Source of the DNA: Laburnicola sp. R22_1 | Lineage: Eukaryota > Ascomycota > Dothideomycetes > Pleosporales > Didymosphaeriaceae | NCBI GenBank assembly: GCA_014281115.1 | Contig: JACONQ010000009.1 | Span: 1,240,001 to 1,304,000, forward strand | Direction: 5' to 3' | Length of the DNA: 64,000 nucleotides | Shown here: positions 47,623 through 57,765 of the stretch, in pieces | Layout of the letters: each line of letters begins with the position of its first letter | Position numbering within the stretch: the stretch's first letter is position 1 | Made by a program: the position numbers and the translations under genes | The notes under the pieces: generated by a model | Databases searched by the model: none | Told to the model about the DNA's origin: nothing | Seen by the model: only the letters and a program-made list of their open reading frames with translations

Positions 47623-47802
47623 TATAAGATAGTGGAGATCACAGTAATTCATAGTAATATGGGTTAACTATAAGAAAAGAGGTGTGTTATTACTATGGAG
47701 GACCGAGGGCCTAAAGGTGTATGGGTGAGGCTAGGCATAAGGTTATTCCGGCCGAGGTCATGTGACCAAGGACCGACCATACAGCCATGCGGCAGTCTTA
47801 CA
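47623..47802 (-). repeat. Copia F2 5' LTR
   Basis: 180 bp from TATAAGATAGTGGAG (TG changed to TA at the first pair) to GCAGTCTTACA, followed by ATTAT. Confidence 0.95.
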
Positions 47803-47807
47803 ATTAT

Positions 47808-48655
47808 AAATCCTTATAGGTCTAGTATATTTAAGGAAAATCTGGTCCTCTAGTTCTATTAACTAAAAAAAGAATTAAATAAAGTTAAAGAGCCTAATTT
47901 AGGCTTTTAAATAATATAGAACTTGTTTATTTTAGATAGTTAGTTGTTAAATATAATTAAAGTGTTTAAAGTCTCTTTGTAGTAAAAGACTTTTAACGAA
48001 AACTTCTTTGTTCTATTATTATATTACGTAATCGTAATATAATAATAAGTTTTAGGTTAGTACTTATAACGTAGTACTTAAAAAGATAATATTTCCTAAT
48101 TAGGAAATAATATAAAGTTCTTTGTTTGGATAAAGGATAAAGACGTTTCTTTGTCTAATATTACTACCCAGGGTAATGGCTAACTAAGGCTCATAACCTA
48201 TCGAAATAGATTACGTAATATAGTAGAATGTAGGTAGGTAGTAATATAATAAGTATAAAATACTTATATAATAAGCTAGATAGTATTCTTAGTAAGATAG
48301 ATAGTAAGATAACTAACTTGGATATATTTTCTAACTTAGAGATTTAGCTTATTTATATAGATAAAGATCCTAGAGATTACATAACTATATACGTGCCTAG
48401 AAAGTTATTAAGTTCTACTTTAGGAAACTAATAGTTCTTTGTCTATAATTACGTAATAACACGTAATTAATAAGACAAAGAAAGTCCTAAAGTCTAGACT
48501 TTCTAGACTATACGTTTGTGTCCGATCTTAATTTATACAATAAGCTAAAAGGTAAGTAGCTACTTATTACACTACTATATAATCTATAGTATAAACTATA
48601 TAATAGGTAATAAGTATTACTATAAAATAAAAGCTTATTAAAGTAAAATTACTTT
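47808..48655. other. AT-rich stretch with no identifiable gene
   Basis: Apart from the short continuation of the coding remnant split by F2, I see no coding or element signature. TACGTAAT-like words recur (48,026, 48,213, 48,450-48,465), one of them inside the palindrome at 48,015-48,046. Confidence 0.5.
48015..48046. repeat. Perfect palindrome, 14-bp arms with a 4-base loop
   Basis: The left arm is ATTATTATATTACG (48,015-48,028), the loop TAAT, and the right arm CGTAATATAATAAT (48,033-48,046), with every base paired. It is AT-rich, so chance and RIP composition make short palindromes more likely, but the arms include the CG pair. Confidence 0.85.
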
Positions 48656-48659
48656 TCGC

Positions 48660-48994
48660 TTTATATTTTAACATTTATTCTTAGTGTAATACCTTTTTCT
48701 TTTAGAACTACAATAAGCTCTCTCTTAAATATATAGTTTAACTTTAAAACATAGTATTCTTCCTATTCTTTAAAGTCTTTCTAGAATAAATTTAAGAAAG
48801 CTGTCCCTTTTAGTATAATATATAATAATTAGTAATAGTATATACTACGTATAATTACATTTCTAATAGAGAGGGATTGTCTACTAGGTTAATCTTATCC
48901 TTTTAGTACTTAGGTCTTGTTTCCTTGCGTAGTGTTGCCTTTAATATTCCTATCCCTTTAGTATACTTATTATATAGTTTAGTATATTTAGGTA
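48660..48994 (-). pseudogene. A2 gag fragment
   Basis: It matches A1 gag at about 20,118-20,435 with mainly C-to-T/G-to-A changes, including the reading corresponding to REKGIKLR. It is cut on the left by loss of the rest of the element and on the right by TE4. No open frame survives. Confidence 0.75.
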
Positions 48995-49759
48995 ACGTGT
49001 TTTACAAGCGAGCGGCCCATACAAGCGAGCGGCCCACCCTACTAACTTCGCGCACCTCTATAGGCGTACATCTCAACCACGTTAAGAGATAATTTAGAGA
49101 TATTAATAAAATAAATTAAGCAGTATCTAAAGTATCTTTTTTGCATGTACGTGAGTTGTGCCCAGTCTCTCTGCACCTCTTGCAGCGCGCCAGAGCCTGG
49201 CGGCTAAGGCCTAATCGCTCTCTACCTTGACGCTGTTCACGCTCTATCTGCTGGTCAGCCTCCTTTTGAGCGAGTATATCCTCTCCCTCTCCCTTTGTTA
49301 AGGTCCCCTGCTTCTGTATCCGCTTCTTTTTGCGCTGCCTACGCTTTATTACTGCCTTATTAGCTCTCTCAAGGCTGGTAATCCGATCGCGCATCAGCTC
49401 GGCCGAGAGCATCATCACTTCAGCCCCCTTCTTGAGCTGGTTAATCGCCTCAATAATTGAGGCTGGCGATGAGCTTTTGTGCCGTTGAACGCGATTACGT
49501 ATTAACGTTGATTGAGCCTCAAGCTCACGTACGTTGCTTGGTGTCCGAGCCTCCCAGAGGGCCTCTGGTAGAGCGGCTGGTGAAGGCGTACGCAGCTGCA
49601 CATCTAGCTTTGATAGGACAACCTCAGGCTGAAGAGGAACAAGGCCTGCGCCTCGAAAAGCTAAGCAGATATTAGCTGCCGTAAACGATCGCTCAAAGGC
49701 TGCCTTAAAGGCTGGCAGAAATTCGAGCTTCGTGATGTGGTTGATGTGGTGGCGGATTA

Positions 49760-51872
49760 CTGTGTCCGTGCACTCAACGCCCGGATTCAGTCAACGCCCC
49801 GCTGAACGCAAACCACCCCAAATTTCAACACGCCATAACGCCACTAATATGAGCTCAATTGAGGCTGCAATTAAAGAAATAGAATCGCTAAGGTCAGAAG
49901 AATCTTTCTCTTATACTAAGATCGCTAGCAAGCATGGTGTTGATCGAAGTACGCTGTCGCGAAGGCACCAAGCGATTCAAACGACGCGTGCAACTGCGGG
50001 GTTTAACTGACAGAAACTCAGTCCCTAATAAGAGCAGGAGCTTGTACAATACATTAAAGGGCTTACAGCGCGTCACTTGCCACCCACAAGAGAGATAATA
50101 CGAAATTTCGCGTTAACAATAGCCAAGGAGCCAGTGAGCGAGAGCTAGGTTACTCGCTTTATTAACCGACACAACATCTATCTAATCTCTTAATAGGCAG
50201 CTGGTATGGACAGCAATCGCCACTAAGCTAACTTAGGGGATAAATACAGCCTGTATTTTGATCTCCTAGGTGCCAAAATCAAGGAATATGACATTGAGCC
50301 TCGTCACACGTATAATATGGATAAAAAAGGCTTCTTAATTAGTATCACTAGCCGATTAAAACAAGTGTTTAGCAGACGAATATAGGAGAATAAGGAGGTT
50401 ATAGCATCTCTCTAAGATAGCTCTTATAAATAGATTACCCTCCTAGCGTGTGTTTGCGTTGATGGATTAGCCTTACCGCTAAGCCTTATCTATTAGGCTA
50501 CCAACAAGGCTATATAATTAAGCTGGGTAGAGGATATTAAGGCAGGAGAGCACTTAGTACACATTTCCTTGTCGCCTTTAGGCTAGACAAATAATAATAT
50601 TAGCCTTACCTGGCTTAAATAGGTGTTTGATCGCTACACTAAGGCAAAAGCTCAACAGTCTTACTAGTTACTCATCCTTAATAGCCATGGATCTCACATT
50701 ACTATGGATTTTATCGACTATTGCGACTGTAACAGGATACTCCTAGCCATCTTCCCCCCTTATTTAACCCACACGCTTTAGCCACTTAATGTGGTTCTAT
50801 TTAAGCCTCTATTAACTGCGTACTTAAAGGAGCTATTAGATCACCTCCACCAGAGCCAGGGACTCCTCCCTATTAAGAAAGGGGACTTCTTCCCTCTATT
50901 CTGGGAGGCCTGGACAAGCTCTTTTAAGGAGGAGACAATACTTAAGTCTTTTAAAGCAACAGGCATATCACTATTTAACCCAGAGGTTATACTCAAAAGG
51001 TTCACCAACACTACCCTAGATGAGCAGGAATCGCGAGAGAGCTCTACGTTAGTACTTAGCGGATCTAACTGGCGTAAACTAGACCGCCTTGTACGATCCG
51101 CAGTAGAAGATCAGAGTAGTAAGGACGCGCAGAAGCTTAGCCGCTCACTCCACCACATCTTAGTTCAAAATAAGTTACTTCACTATGAGATTGCTGGGTT
51201 AAGAGAGGCTCTTACTACGAAAAAGAAGCACAAGAAGAAGGGAAAACCTCTAGATCTGCAACAACGTCAAGAGTACTATGGGGGGGCGGTTTTCTGGTCA
51301 CTAAGGAAGGTTAGGGAGGCTCGCGTACGTCACTCTGTGAAGGAGCAAGAGGAGAAGGAGCAGAAGCTTCAAAAAGCTAAGAAGGCTGAGTTAAAGAAGG
51401 CAGCTAAGCTATGCAAGGAGAAAATTGCAGAGGAGAAGCGTGTGGCGAGGGAGGCAGCTAAGGTAGCTAAGGAGAAGGAGAAGGCTAAGAAGGCAGCAGA
51501 GCGTGCTCGCTAGAGAAAAGCTCGCGATAATGCAAAAGCTCTACAATCTACCCAAAAGGGTAAGAGAAAGGCCTCGCAGCCATCTATACAGAGCAATAAG
51601 CGTCAAAAACACGTAGTTAATACTATAACTACTTAGGAGGCTTTAGGTGCCGCATTAGCAGCTCTACCTAAGACTACGCGGCACGGCCGCAACGTTAAGC
51701 TTCTAAGTAAATATAAGTAGCATAGGTGAATCGTAAGCATCAAAATAGTACTCTACTACAAAATCTCGTAATAATAGCGATTTTGTGTGGCTCTGCAGCC
51801 TTATTTTAGTTAAGCTGCTATGGTGTTCAGCGGGGCGTTGACTGAATCCGGGCGTTGAGTGAACGGACACAG
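49760..51872 (+). mobile_element. TE5, pogo/Fot1-type DNA transposon inside TE4, 2113 bp
   Basis: Terminal repeats CTGTGTCCGTGCACTCAACG and complement are flanked by TA (49,758-49,759 and 51,873-51,874). TCAACGCCC occurs twice in the left repeat (49,774-49,782 and 49,791-49,799). Its orientation is opposite to that of its host TE4. It interrupts the TE4 transposase codon pair Leu-Ile. Confidence 0.95.
49849..51720 (+). pseudogene. TE5 transposase (DDE, pogo/Fot1 type), TE2/TE3 relative
   Basis: ATG 49,849 (MSSIEAAIKEIESL) to TAG 51,718-51,720 is 624 codons without phase change. An upstream in-frame ATG at 49,732 lies in TE4, so it is not the start. The helix-turn-helix KIASKHGVDRSTLSRRHQAI is at residues 25-44. 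The first stop (TGA, from CGA by C-to-T) is after residue 54. The catalytic part reads RHTYNMDKKGFLISITSRLK, where Lys replaces the Glu of the usual DE pair, then LLILNSHGSHITMDF with Asn for Asp, and LTHTL.PLNVVLFKP. From 50,791 to 51,510 it is open for 240 residues, including FKATGISLFNPEVILKRF and a long Lys/Glu/Ala coiled-coil-like tail. Two catalytic acids look lost by G-to-A changes. Confidence 0.9.
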
Positions 51873-53107
51873 TAGAGCCTCAATCTCACGGCTGTACGCG
51901 CGCTTCAACGGCGAGAAGCAGCCAACGTCAAGCGGTTGGAGTAGGTGAGATGAGTGAGGCGGCATGCAGAGCGTGTAGATATTGTTCTCCTGGCAGAGCT
52001 CTCAAAACTCAAGAGACTGGTGGCTCTCATGGCCGTCAAGGATGAGCAGCCAACGCGCGCCGACTACCCGGGTCTCTGTATGCTTAATAAAGTGCGTTAA
52101 CCACTCAACTCCAAGCTCGTTGGTCGTCCAGCCATTGTCGCTAACAGCGATGGCCCAGTCGCGCGGGATATCCTCCTCGTACCAGGCAGATAGGTGGTGC
52201 TGGCCAGCAAAGACAATAAAAGGCGGGATAGCCCAGCCAGCAGCGTTAATTCCCTGGATCACCGTCACCCACTCGCGATTGCCTGGCTGGATAGCCTTTG
52301 GACGGCCTCTCCTCTCTAACCCTGTCACGACAAGCTGAGTCGTGATCTTGCCCATCATAAAGCCAGCCTCGTCGAAGTTGCAGACGTCCTCGTCACAGCT
52401 GCCGTACTTGGCCTTTGTCTGCTCAACAAGCTCGAACCAGCTCCTGATTAACACAGGATCCTCACACAGAGCTCTCTGCCTGTTATAGGCTCGGTTGAAA
52501 CGCGTCGTAAGAGAGTCTGTACGCTTGACAAAGTTGCGCGGCCAGTGGACGCCAACCTGACCTCCGCCGCGCGCAGCCAGCAGCTTATCCGCCATATCAC
52601 GTACAGCTACGTACGTAGGCGCAAATCCGCGTTGATCTAGGTCGAGTATATAGCTGATAATCACCTCCTCTTCTAGCTCAGTGAGCTTCTTCGAGTTAGG
52701 CTGGCAATCGCGTCGGGCAGCCTTGCCAGCGCGTCGGCGTCGGAGCGTCGTTTGGGGGACTTCAAATGTCTGCGCAGCACCTCTTACGGACTGAATTTGG
52801 TTTTGATTAATAGCTAAGATTGCAAGGTGTATATCAGCATTAGAAGAGGCTGGTTGGGCTTGATTAGGGGGAGCCATGGTAGGTAGGAGTTCACGTGTCG
52901 CAGAAAGTTAGTGGGGTGGGCCGCTCGCTTGTATGGGCCGCTCGCTTGTAAAACACGTTATATTAGTATTATCTTATAAAGTAGAGGTAGTAAAGATAGA
53001 GGCCTTGTGCAAAGTAGTAGTAGGGGTAGTTATTACGTAACTAGTTTATTTAATAGGTTAGTTATCTAGAAAGTTACGCTTTATTAGGGTTTAGTATTAT
53101 CTAATTA

Positions 53108-53382
53108 TGTTAAATGGATACTCTATAGCTAGCTGTATAGACATCGAATTCTAATCCTCTATACTAGCAAGCGTAAAGAGTGTACGGGGCGATCGTACAA
53201 GGAAAAGAAAATAACATAACAGAACGACTTAGTATTAATTGCTTGTCTCTAGAGAGGGTGCGGATGGAAAGGAGAAGATCTTGCGGCGCACGGGCATCAC
53301 GTGATCCCCACGTGATGCCATCGTGCGGCAATATTAAAACCTCAACACCCTCAGGTGCCCTTGCCCGTACGGTGTACGGATA
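53108..53382 (-). repeat. Solo A-family LTR in A2, 275 bp
   Basis: It starts TGTTAAATGGATACTC and ends GTGTACGGATA, with AATTA on both sides (53,103-53,107 and 53,383-53,387). It lacks 14 bp of the GC-rich core present in the 289-bp copies. The uninterrupted site is visible in A1 around 20,575-20,600 (CTAACTATGTCTTTATATAG). This is insertion of an A-family element into another A copy, followed by LTR-LTR recombination. Confidence 0.94.
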
Positions 53383-53387
53383 AATTA

Positions 53388-53714
53388 TATATTTATATAG
53401 TTACTAGTAATATGCTTAGTACACTATTTTCTCTTAAATTTTATATAATAGTAATATCTACTTACTAACTTAATAAAAGAGTTAATTTACTATTCTTATA
53501 GATAAGAATAGGTTTTGTACGTCTTATATAATCGCTTCCTTTATTTTATATAGTAGCGATAGTTATTTACTAACTTTATAAAAGTTTAATCTACTATCCT
53601 CTTATATATAAAGGATAGAGTATAATATAACAAACTATATAGCTAATAATAACTTATATAATCCGTCTTTACTCTTACTAATTTATAGTTAAGAGTTAGT
53701 TAACTACTAATTAG
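53388..53714 (-). repeat. A2 leader with two tandem repeat copies
   Basis: It aligns with 20,600-21,044 of A1. The repeat start recurs at 53,447 and 53,551 (105 bp apart), and the middle copy present in A1 is missing. Confidence 0.8.
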
Positions 53715-54000
53715 TGTTAAATAGGGACTTTATAGCTAGCTATATAAATATTAATATCTAATACTCTATATTAGTAAGCGTAAAGGGTATATAGGATAAG
53801 TGTATAAAAAAGAAGATAATATAATAGAATAACTTAGTATTAATTACTTATCTCTAGAAAGGGTGTAAATAGAAAGAGGAAAATCCTATAGTGTATAGGC
53901 ATTACGTATAGGCATTACGTAATCCCTATATAATGCTATTATGCGACAATATTAAAACCTTAACACCTTTAGGTGCCCTTGCCTATATAGTATATAAACA
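53715..54000 (-). repeat. A2 5' LTR, 286 bp
   Basis: It begins TGTTAAATAGGGACTTTA and ends AGTATATAAACA. It is the most degraded A LTR: the GC-rich core of the others reads here as 'atagtgtataggcattacg'. The same 12 bp before the LTR as in A1 (TACTACTAATTAG-like) are shared leader sequence, not target duplications. Confidence 0.88.
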
Positions 54001-55299
54001 TTTATATTTATAATAATAAAATCCCCTTCTAGGCAAGAGTTATAAACTGCCTCCACTTATTTAGTTTTTAAGTGGCCCTACTACGTTTAATTACTGCGTT
54101 TTTTTATTACGTTACTAGCGCCTATATAATATTATATGCACGCTAAGCTTAGAGCGCGTTAAAGTTTTTCTAACGCCTCTTCTAGCTTCTAAGATACTCT
54201 ATAATAACAACACTCTACCTGCCTATCTATCTACTATGTTACTAGATAATTAATACCTACCTTTTGACCTTTTGCTATATTACTAGATAATTAACTACTT
54301 AGAACTTCTACTTTACTTTGCCGCTATAATATATAACAAATTGCGTACTCGCTTTCTACTTCTAATACTAAATAGCATCCTAATACTTCTAGTGTTATCC
54401 TTACTCTAGCTTTTTCTTCTAGATCTTATATAGTATAATTATATACTTATATATTCTCTATACCTTTAATACCTACTTAGTATAGCTATTATTATAAAAG
54501 CAATAAGCTATTAATTAAAAATCTAACATTATTTATAGCCCTTAGTAGTAATTGCTTCTATCAGCTATATAGTAGTATATAGCTGCTAGTCTAGACTTTT
54601 ACTTTATAAGATAGCTATATTCTAGTCCTTCTTACTAATAGTTATAAGCACCTTGCACCTAAACTAGTATAGGGCAATCTATATTATAAGACTTATTCTA
54701 CCTTTAATTTTAGACTTCTACTTAAAAAGATATATATTCTCCTTAATATAGCAATCTATTTTTGTAGTAGCTATTTACTCGCTATATAGGTCCCTAGCAA
54801 AGACTATATAGTTTTTAATATTAAGTAGTATCTAACTATTATATTAAGCTGCGTTATTTACGTCTCCTAGATAGGAGCGTAATACTACACGGCTAGTGGC
54901 AATAGCGTCTTTAGGGCAAAGAATAAATATAGTAATAAATCTAAAGATCTTACGTAATAATTAAATATATTATATAGTAGATAGATAAACACTTAATCTT
55001 TAGTTGCGGATTTTATATTACGTACGCGCAGGCAACTATATGTTATATTATTAACTACCTCTAGTATAAGGGGCTAATTTGCACGTGCTAACAAATAGTC
55101 CCTAACCTAACCTATCTTACTACTTTACCTTTTTTAATGCGTTTTTAGTATGCCTATAGCTTTCCCTTATAGCGTTATACTGTATACTAAAAGCTCTACG
55201 ATATTTCTCTTTCTAATAATAATAAAATATATAACTACTATTATTATAATCTTTTTATTAGAAACTTCTTAGTTATAAAAGAAACTATATATTGTGAAA

Positions 55300-55515
55300 T
55301 TATCTACCTAGGAATAGAACAACAAAGGCTTTAATGTTAAATAATATAATGAAAAAGTAGAGCCCCCTACTTAGTAATTAAAAAGAGCGTAAAAAGGTAA
55401 TTATAAAAAAACTAAACTATTCTACATTGTTAATTAACTACCTAGGGGTAGAACAACAAACGCTTTTATCTTAAATAATATAATAAAAAAGTAGAGCCCT
55501 ATAATTAGTAACTAA
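55300..55515 (+). repeat. Two tandem copies of a dispersed repeat
   Basis: Units beginning CTACCTAGG (about 55,306 and 55,441) share 'gtagagccc' and 'aacaacaaa'. The inverted third copy is at 41,335-41,440. Confidence 0.65.
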
Positions 55516-56330
55516 TAATACTACTATAATAGCGCTTTTTTTATAACTATAATTTATACTCTTTTAATTTACTAAGTAATAGTTTACTTTTTATAACTAA
55601 AAGGTTTCTAATAAAAATATTATAATAATAGTAGTTATATAGAATAAAATATAGAAGACCTGGAATAAGTATATGTACTACTAATAGTTTCTAGAGTACC
55701 TTAATTACTATAATAGCCTAATAGCTAGGGACTCTACTCTAGTCTTAAATACTAACCTAAGATAGTTCCAAGGCAGTAAATAGTTTTAAAAGCCTTCTTT
55801 GCTATCTAGTTTATAGTCTAGTAGCCTCTCTACCTTAAGCTAAAGTTTAGCTACGCTAGATATTAATTATAACTTAGGCCTAACTTAGATAAAAGGAGAA
55901 ATATACCTAAGTACTTCTATAATTAAAAAGGGTAATAGGTTTAATATACTAGCATAGTGAAAAGTTTATTAAATATCTTACCTCTAACTTGCGTAGGTTG
56001 CAAAAAATATTCTAATAGTGCAGATTTTATAGGTAGGTGTTAAGCGCGTCTTTAATACTAGTAGGAATATAATTAGGAGTTAAAGGTACAATCTTACTAC
56101 TTAAATAATTTAAAAGGTTATAATAGTTAAGTTTATAATAGCTAATAACTCTAACAAAAAATTTAATATAGATATTGTGTAGTAATATAATAGTTCATTA
56201 TTTATATCTCTTTATAGATAATAGCAGCAAGAGTCCTTAGGTTACTCTGCGTTGTGTCGCTGTACGCACACTTCTTTTGTTTTTTTTATTGCCTATTCTT
56301 TTAAAGGACTTAGTTCGCATTGTTATTTTA

Positions 56331-56331
<1 letters not shown>

Positions 56332-56364
<33 letters not shown>

Positions 56365-56373
56365 TAGCATATC
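56332..56373. repeat. TTA microsatellite
   Basis: About a dozen TTA/ATT trinucleotides in an almost perfect run. It is the longest pure short-period repeat I see in the window. Confidence 0.9.
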
Positions 56374-57054
56374 TATATAGTATTGCAATTAGTAAGTAGA
56401 TAGAGGTACTAGTGCGTGTACCTCTTATTATTATTCTCTTTAATAGTAGTTAACTACGGATAGTAATATATAGCAAGATAGTTATAGTTGTCCTAAAGGT
56501 GCTTCTTTAGTAGGTAAAGGTCCTAGAGCTCTACTGCATACGCCGCGTACACTAGACTATTATATAACTACTTATATAGCAGCTATAGGCTAACCTCCTC
56601 AAGCTAGATAATCTAGAAATTTATCCACACCTAGCGTAGGTCTAGCAGGCCTTTTAGATACTGTATACCTATCTTTTTAAATATATCTCTTAGCCTTTTA
56701 GTATATAATAGGATTATAGCTTTATTAACTTACATATACACTTTAATAAGTACCCTAGGCATAAAGATAAGTTATATTAGTTAGTTTAGCTATGGCATTA
56801 CATTTAATATAGTAGTAGAAGAAGGAGGTAGAGAATAAGGCGAGTAAGCAGCATTGCTAAGGAGTATTTTAACCTATTATGCAGACTTATAGGAAGCTAG
56901 TTAATAGTTTTACCTATAGTAATGCATTATATATACTTATAGTATATATGTATAGAGTGATTACTAATATATATATAGGTATAGTGCATCTAACTAATAT
57001 AATTAATATTACATAACTTATTATATAACTAATAACTAAGCGTACACGTTTACT

Positions 57055-57303
57055 ATGACTAGCTAACGTCCCTTATAGTGAAAATAGCCAAAGAAAAAAA
57101 CACACATAATAGCTAATAAGTAATCTATAAAGTTATTAGATTCTAATATAGGGGATGAGAATTTAGAGGACATAGTGCTATTAAATGAAGAGGACAAGTT
57201 ATATAAGCTGCTAGCTAATAAGAAGACTATTAAAACTATATAAGATTTTAAGATTTTAGATAGTAATCTACTAACTTGTTTCTACTAGAGGCAGCTACTA
57301 TAA
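57055..57303 (+). pseudogene. Unidentified small acidic ORF remnant
   Basis: From ATG 57,055 a constant frame reads PKKKTHIIANK, SIKLLDSNIGDENLEDIVLL, NEEDKLYKLLANKKTIKTI and DFKILDSNLLTCFY. All interruptions are TAA, TAG or TGA codons that C-to-T change from Gln/Arg codons would explain. The acidic middle and the unusual length of sense codons in such AT-rich DNA suggest former coding. I do not recognise it. Confidence 0.4.
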
Positions 57304-57498
57304 AATTAGTTAAGGCCTTAGCGCTACTATAGTGTTAGTAATAATAAGATATAATAAATATATATATTAATAGCAAAATAGTGTTAATTTTACTTTTACT
57401 TAGATTTTATTTCTTATATACCTTTAAAGAGTAACTAAAGTTACTAATCTTATTACTATTAATTTTATATAATATAAGTTACATAATCCTAATAGATA

Positions 57499-57660
57499 CT
57501 CTAACCTAACCTATACCTAGAAGTCTATATAACCTAATCTAACCTATACCTAGAGTCTGTGCAACCTAATCTAACCTATATCTAGGGTCTATACGATCTT
57601 AATCTAACCTATACCTAGGATCTATACTACCCCAACTTAACCCTATATCTAAGCTGGGTA
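57499..57660. repeat. Tandem repeat, about 32-bp unit, 4-5 copies
   Basis: Units start near 57,499, 57,531, 57,563, 57,595 and 57,628. The core is CTAACCTATACCTAG followed by AGTCTATAC-like sequence. CTAACCTA resembles a telomere-type word, but the unit is 32 bp and does not form a telomeric array. Confidence 0.85.
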
Positions 57661-57699
57661 CCCCAACCCTATTTATCAGTCTAAGTACACTATAATTAA

Positions 57700-57765
57700 C
57701 TATCTTATTAGTATAAGGGGCCGATTTGCATGTGCTAATAAATAGTCCCTAGTGTTAACACGGGA
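57700..57765. repeat. Short segment also present at 55,063-55,100
   Basis: Both places read AGTATAAGGGGC, then ATTTGCA(T/C)GTGCTAA and AAATAGTCCCT. Two copies 2.6 kb apart in the same orientation could be the ends of one old element, but I see no partner features. Confidence 0.55.

Larger units (their letters stand above)
41970..47802 (-). mobile_element. Copia element F2, complete, 5833 bp
   Basis: Two 180-bp LTRs (41,970-42,149 and 47,623-47,802) are flanked by ATTAT (41,965-41,969 and 47,803-47,807). It is a close relative of F1, with which it is alignable over its whole length. It has fewer mutations than F1 and lacks F1's 3' duplication. Confidence 0.95.
49116..52877 (-). pseudogene. 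TE4 transposase, near-intact, split by TE5
   Basis: The minus-strand frame is 52,877-51,873 joined to 49,757-49,116, 549 codons in phase across the TE5 site (EIEAL|IRHHINHITKL). Only one in-frame stop is present (TGA at 52,004-52,002, residue 292). An N-terminal helix-turn-helix (VRGAAQTFEVPQTTLRRRRA, about residues 32-51) is followed by a CENP-B-like region. The catalytic domain has CNFDEAGFMMG (about residue 170), [12 protein letters not shown] (about 282) and [17 protein letters not shown]. The C-terminal part is highly basic (KRRQRKKKRIQ), then a CCHC zinc knuckle CKRCRETGHNSRTC at residues 527-540, eight residues before the end. A zinc knuckle at the end of a pogo-type transposase probably contacts nucleic acid. 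Start: first Met after the terminal repeat, in frame throughout. Confidence 0.93.
48995..52958 (-). mobile_element. TE4, pogo/Fot1-type DNA transposon carrying TE5
   Basis: The terminal inverted repeats begin ACGTGTTTTACAAGCGAGCG and are flanked by TA (48,993-48,994 and 52,959-52,960). ACAAGCGAGCGGCCCA is present twice in each terminal repeat (left: 49,004-49,019 and 49,021-49,036). Without TE5 and its TA it is 1849 bp. It is much richer in G and C than its surroundings, with almost no RIP-type damage, and so is probably a late arrival in this region. Confidence 0.95.
48660..54000 (-). mobile_element. LTR retrotransposon A2, partial second A-family copy
   Basis: It aligns with A1 at 20,100-21,045 plus the LTR: gag at 48,660-48,990, leader at 52,960-53,107 and 53,388-53,714, and LTR at 53,715-54,000. 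It is truncated on the left near 48,660, where the match to A1 gag (20,118 onward) stops. TE4 (with TE5) and a solo A-family LTR have inserted into it. A1 provides the uninterrupted version of both insertion sites. Confidence 0.88.
54001..57050. other. Very AT-rich stretch, mostly unreadable repeats
   Basis: No clear element frame is visible. A possible plus-strand coding remnant at about 54,525-54,960 reads KHLAPKLV.GNLYYKTYSTF and VPSKDYIVFNIK.YLTIIL with TAA/TAG stops only, and I cannot name it. Other identifiable pieces are the tandem units at 55,300-55,515, a segment at 55,063-55,100 shared with 57,709-57,760, and a TTA microsatellite at 56,332-56,373. Confidence 0.5.

Noticed and set aside
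30932..47802. F1 and F2 as one large segmental duplication
   Set aside because: Each has its own LTR pair and its own different target duplication (AAAAC and ATTAT), so they are separate insertions.
51982..52338. Plus-strand open frame of 118 codons
   Set aside because: It is antisense to the TE4 transposase, whose motifs are clear.
57499..57660. Telomere array
   Set aside because: The period is about 32 bp, not 6, and the sequence does not lie at a chromosome end that I can see.
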